Positions 6,150 to 8,624 of a stretch of 8,624 bases of DNA are shown piece by piece; the stretch's first letter is position 1; every line of letters begins with the position of its first letter. Below the pieces are notes generated by a model. It had not been told where the DNA came from. It did not search any database and saw nothing but the letters and a program-made list of their open reading frames with translations. The translations under genes and the position numbers were made by a program. The DNA is taken from contig PSPB01000017.1 in NCBI GenBank assembly GCA_003193815.1, forward strand, positions 1 through 8,624, given 5' to 3'. This stretch comes from Methanobacteriota archaeon. GTDB taxonomy: Archaea; Thermoplasmatota; Poseidoniia; MGIII; CG-Epi1.

Positions 6150-6856
6150 ACCGCGTCCCCCCACGCACTCTCGACATCCGACGCGGCGACGCAGCCGTCG
6201 CGCAGCAGCAGCATGCGGTCGGCGCGCGCCGCCAGCGCAGCGTCATGCGTTACCATCAGGATTGAGAGCTCGTTGTCGCCTGCGCATAATTCGTGGAACA
6301 GCTCCAAGATTTCGCGCGACGTCGCGACGTCCAGGTTGCCGGTCGGCTCGTCGGCGAGCAGCAACTTGCGGTCGCCGGCAATCGCGCGCGCAATCGCGAC
6401 GCGCTGCGCCTGCCCGCCCGAAAGCTCGTCGGGGCGGTGCTGCGCGCGGTCAGCCAAACCGACGCGCTCGAGTGCCGCGGTCGCGCGCTGCTCTGCTTCC
6501 GGCATCACAGCGCCTGCCAGCTCGAGCGCCAGCGTGACGTTGTCGAGCGCCGACAGGTGCGGCAGCAGGTGGTAATCCTGGAAAATCCAGCCGATGGTCG
6601 CCCGGCGCAGCTCGACCAGCGCGTACGGTGGCTGTTGCCCATAGGCGGAGCCATTGACGTCGATGGTGCCGGAATCGGCCGCGAGCAGCCCGCCGATGAT
6701 GTTGAGCAGCGTCGACTTCCCGCAACCCGAAGGCCCCATCAGTGCGACAAGCTCGCCCGACGCGACCTCGAAGGCGACGCCCGTTAGCACCTCGAGCCGC
6801 GTCCCGCCCGCGCCAAAGCCGTGGTGCAGGTCCTTCACAGAGAGCAACGGAGCCAT
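6146..6856 (-). CDS. ABC exporter ATPase (LolD/MacB type), first gene of the exporter operon
   Basis: This 236-residue ATPase has the normal LolD length. Its motifs are complete: Walker A GPSGCGKST (41-49), Q-loop FQ (92-93), signature LSGGQAQR (145-152), Walker B LLLADE (165-170), the LD of the D-loop at 175-176, and switch histidine H204 in MVTHD. It is cytoplasmic and should dock on one coupling loop of the permease. It is clearly a different protein from the second ATPase of the operon, lacking the zinc ribbon and diverged in sequence, so the two could form a heterodimer on one fused permease. The ATG at 6856 has a TATA box centred about 26 bp upstream and no Shine-Dalgarno site close by, as expected for a leaderless first gene. 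Its TGA overlaps the permease GTG by four nt. Confidence 0.93.
   Translation of the reverse strand: MAPLLSVKDLHHGFGAGGTRLEVLTGVAFEVASGELVALMGPSGCGKSTLLNIIGGLLAADSGTIDVNGSAYGQQPPYALVELRRATIGWIFQDYHLLPHLSALDNVTLALELAGAVMPEAEQRATAALERVGLADRAQHRPDELSGGQAQRVAIARAIAGDRKLLLADEPTGNLDVATSREILELFHELCAGDNELSILMVTHDAALAARADRMLLLRDGCVAASDVESAWGDAV
6156..6162 (-). promoter_or_regulatory. purine-rich site that decides the permease start
   Basis: GGGGGGA on the minus strand lies 6 nt before GTG 6149-6147. That GTG overlaps the TGA of the preceding ATPase gene as GTGA. It favours 6149 over the GTG at 6164 as the permease start. The match to the archaeal anti-Shine-Dalgarno sequence is only partial. Confidence 0.45.
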
Positions 6857-6874
6857 CGCCGGCGATTCCTGAAC

Positions 6875-6890
6875 AAGCTATATTTAGCTT
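6875..6890. repeat. 6-bp inverted repeat enclosing the exporter TATA box
   Basis: AAGCTA, a 4-nt spacer TATT, then TAGCTT form a perfect inverted repeat. It contains the TATA box of the exporter operon and overlaps the TAA stop of the SufS-like gene. Such a site could be an operator for a dimeric repressor or, in RNA, a weak AT-rich hairpin after the SufS-like gene. Chance is also possible for a repeat this short. Confidence 0.4.
6879..6886 (-). promoter_or_regulatory. TATA box of the ABC exporter operon
   Basis: The minus strand reads TAAATATA, close to the archaeal TATA consensus, in GC-rich DNA. Its centre is about 26 bp before the A of ATG 6856, which predicts a leaderless transcript. 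It lies in the 32-bp gap between the SufS-like gene and the first ATPase gene, so the exporter operon appears to have its own promoter. Confidence 0.65.
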
Positions 6891-8136
6891 AAGCAAAGCT
6901 CTGCTCGCGGCGCCGCGGCGCCCCGGCGGAGCCGCCCAGCGTGCGCTGCGTCTGCTCGAGCGCGTCGGCAAAGGCATCGGCTTCCGCGGCGGTATTATAC
7001 ATGTAAAAGCTGGCGCGCGCCGAGCCATTGATTCCGCGCGAGTTGAACCATGAATGGACGCAGTGCATTCCACTGCGGATGGCGATATTGGCGCTCTCGT
7101 CAAGGTCCATCGCGATTTCGTGGCCGTCGAGTCCCGCTAGGTTGAACGAGAAGATGCCGCCGCGCCCCTCGGCTTCGGGCGGGCCGAGCAACGAAAGCCC
7201 CTCCATCCCCGCCAACCGCTTCGTCAGCCGCTTGTTCAGTGCGACCTCGTGTGCGTGGATTGCGTCGCGGCCGACTCCGGCGACGTAGTCGGCCGCAGCG
7301 CCAGCGCCAATCATCCCGCTGTAGTTCTGCAAACCCGCCTCGAAGCAGGCTGGCGGTGGCAGGAACTCGCAGCCATCGTAGGTGGAGTTGCGGACGGTCG
7401 AGCCGCCGGCAAAAGTCGGCTTCAGGGCCGCCAGCGCGTCAGCCTTGCCGTAGAGCAGGCCGGTGCCGCTGGGGCCACAGAACTTGTGCGCGCTGGCAGC
7501 CAGGAAATCGACGTCCAGTTTTTGCGCGTCAACCTCGGCGTGCGCGGCTGACTGCGCCGCGTCGAGCATTACCAGCGCGCCGGCATCGTGGCAAATCTCG
7601 GCAATTTCGCGCGCCGGCAGCGTGTAGCCGTCAAGGTTGGAAGTGTGGACGAAACTCGCCAGTTTTACGTCGGGCGTCAGCGCCTCCTTCAGCGCTTCCA
7701 GGTCGAAATAGACGTCATCGCGCGACGGGACGACTGCGTAGCGCACGCCGGTCCGCTCGCGGAGCACGTGCCACGGAATGACGTTGGAGTTGTGCTCGCG
7801 GTCGCTCGTCAGAACGGTATCGCCGCGCTTCAAATCGAGCCCCCACGCGACGATATTGATGGCCTCGGTCGTGTTGCGGGTAAAGACGATTTCGCTCGCG
7901 TCGGCCGCGCCGACAAACCGCTGCACCTGCCCGCGCGCGGTCTCGTAGTGCTCGGTGACGTCGAACGCCAGCTTGTGGAGCGAGCGGCCGCCACAGGTCG
8001 GAAAGTTGCGGTAGTAGTCGTCCATCGCCGCGAGCACCGGCTCGGGCTTCATCGGCATGCAGGCGTTGTCGAGATAGACCGGAGGGTCGTCGCCCGCCAG
8101 CACGGGGAAATCCTGCCGCAGCTTCAGCGGGTCCAC
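6889..8136 (-). CDS. SufS-like cysteine desulfurase / class V PLP enzyme
   Basis: This 415-residue PLP enzyme has the length of SufS-type cysteine desulfurases, which pass sulfur from cysteine to Fe-S cluster and thiolation pathways. Visible features are: the start PVYLDNACMPMKP; H115 in REHNSN, which stacks on PLP; D192 and Q195 in LDAAQS; K218 in SAHKFCGPSGTG, which forms the Schiff base; C359 in IRSGMHCVHSW at the persulfide position; and R374 in ARASFYMYNT. E. coli SufS, as I recall it, has RTGHHCA, so the residues around the cysteine differ. Extra cysteines sit at 26 (DNACM) and 48 (PTCGG). No SufB/C/D or SufU partner is in view. GTG 8136 is the only reasonable start; the next in-frame ATG, at residue 27, would cut conserved sequence. 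It lies 21 bp after the surface-protein gene and may be cotranscribed with it. The family is secure, the substrate less so. Confidence 0.87.
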   Translation of the reverse strand: MDPLKLRQDFPVLAGDDPPVYLDNACMPMKPEPVLAAMDDYYRNFPTCGGRSLHKLAFDVTEHYETARGQVQRFVGAADASEIVFTRNTTEAINIVAWGLDLKRGDTVLTSDREHNSNVIPWHVLRERTGVRYAVVPSRDDVYFDLEALKEALTPDVKLASFVHTSNLDGYTLPAREIAEICHDAGALVMLDAAQSAAHAEVDAQKLDVDFLAASAHKFCGPSGTGLLYGKADALAALKPTFAGGSTVRNSTYDGCEFLPPPACFEAGLQNYSGMIGAGAAADYVAGVGRDAIHAHEVALNKRLTKRLAGMEGLSLLGPPEAEGRGGIFSFNLAGLDGHEIAMDLDESANIAIRSGMHCVHSWFNSRGINGSARASFYMYNTAAEADAFADALEQTQRTLGGSAGAPRRREQSFA

Positions 8137-8157
8137 GGCGTGCGAAGCTGCCCGCGG

Positions 8158-8624
8158 TTAAGAGCTTGCGCTTCTGCGCCAGAAGAAAACGCTCGCTGCG
8201 CCGAGCATCACCAGCAGGCCACCCACCAGTAACAGCAGCGGCAGCTCCGCTTCCGCGCCGGCATTCGGCAGCGGCTCGGCAAGGTGGATGGTAATGCCGA
8301 CCGGGGCGCTGACGCCTTCAGGGCCGGCCAGTCGCACCCAGAGCGTGTGGTTGCCCGGCTCGAGCCCGCTGTTATCGAGCGGGACGTAGAAATGGCCGTC
8401 GCGGGCGAGCAGTGTGTGCCAACTGTCGTAGAGCAGCACATTGCGCCACTCGATGACGGTGGCGTTGCCGGGACCGCCTTTCAGGAAGTGGAGTTCACCA
8501 TCCTGCCGCACGAACCAGCGCGTGATGTTGACCTCGCTGCTGGAGTTGCCGTCGTCGTAGGTCTCGCGGTGCGTCACCTGCGGAGTCTGCGGGTCGAGCG
8601 AGAGATTGATGGTCGGGTCAACCA
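8158..8624 (-). CDS. C-terminal part of a membrane-anchored cell-surface protein
   Basis: The frame is open to the window edge, so only the last 154 residues are seen. The outer part (about 1-115) looks like a beta-sandwich repeat of the Ig/PKD kind, ending GLEPGNHTLWVRLAGPEGVSAP, where a G.H.L.VR strand pattern is typical. There are four N-x-S/T sites (NSS, NIT, NAT, NHT) that could be glycosylated outside the cell. One hydrophobic segment (about 127-148, LPLLLLVGGLLVMLGAASVFFW) is followed by RRSASS. This gives a C-terminal anchor with a short basic tail inside the cell. No catalytic domain is in the visible part. The stop lies 21 bp before the SufS-like gene on the same strand. Surface proteins of this build are common in archaea; the ligand or role is unknown. 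Confidence 0.78.
   Translation of the reverse strand, partial: VDPTINLSLDPQTPQVTHRETYDDGNSSSEVNITRWFVRQDGELHFLKGGPGNATVIEWRNVLLYDSWHTLLARDGHFYVPLDNSGLEPGNHTLWVRLAGPEGVSAPVGITIHLAEPLPNAGAEAELPLLLLVGGLLVMLGAASVFFWRRSASS

Noticed and set aside
6150..6164. GTG 6164 as the permease start
   Set aside because: The GTG at 6149 has the GTGA overlap and a purine run at the right distance; starting at 6164 would put that run inside the gene.
5787..6575. 262-residue plus-strand open frame spanning the permease/ATPase junction
   Set aside because: It is antisense to two genes with intact motifs and shows no recognisable domain.
1..8624. CRISPR arrays, tRNA/rRNA genes, insertion sequences, phage or defence genes
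   Set aside because: I saw no direct repeat-spacer pattern, no tRNA-like arms, no transposase or integrase motifs and no terminal repeats. The only clear repeats are the short palindromes listed.

Overview
The window reads as a gene-dense, GC-rich piece of an archaeal chromosome. The archaeal assignment rests on a Gins51-type GINS subunit (A domain then B domain) next to an EndA-type tRNA-splicing endonuclease, both archaeal/eukaryotic information-processing proteins. It is supported by TATA-like elements centred 25-27 bp before the predicted start codons. The GC-rich coding style, the C-terminally anchored surface protein and the Lol/MacB-like exporter would suit a marine Thermoplasmatota lineage (Poseidoniia / Marine Group II-III type), but that finer placement is inference. 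I see no rRNA, tRNA, CRISPR array, transposase, integrase or phage gene.

Layout. Left end (1-182): the start of a minus-strand zinc-ribbon protein that runs off the window, then a 73-bp divergent promoter region. 183-2196 (+): a tightly overlapping operon of GINS51, EndA and an RNase H-fold (RuvC/YqgF-like) protein. It meets the next operon head-on in a perfect 28-bp palindrome (2181-2208). There the two stop codons overlap in CTAG, and both proteins end in the same residues, -ALRG.

2193-6856 (-): a three-gene ABC exporter operon, transcribed from 6856 leftward as ATPase, 1004-residue FtsX/MacB-type permease with two FtsX halves, then a second ATPase with a C-terminal zinc ribbon. The genes are joined by GTGA and TAAATG junctions with purine-rich sites before them. 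The operon has its own TATA box placed for a leaderless message. 6889-8136 (-): a SufS-like class V PLP enzyme with unusual sequence around its catalytic cysteine. 8158-8624 (-): the C-terminal end of a cell-surface protein with a membrane anchor.

Functional reading: the plus-strand genes serve replication and RNA/DNA processing. The minus-strand genes serve the cell envelope (exporter, anchored surface protein) and sulfur transfer. The most notable points are the palindromic shared gene end, a probable CTG start for EndA, the compact internally duplicated EndA, the ATPase-permease-ATPase cassette with a zinc-ribbon ATPase, and the linked RNase H-like protein of unknown activity. Nothing here looks like a defence island or mobile element.
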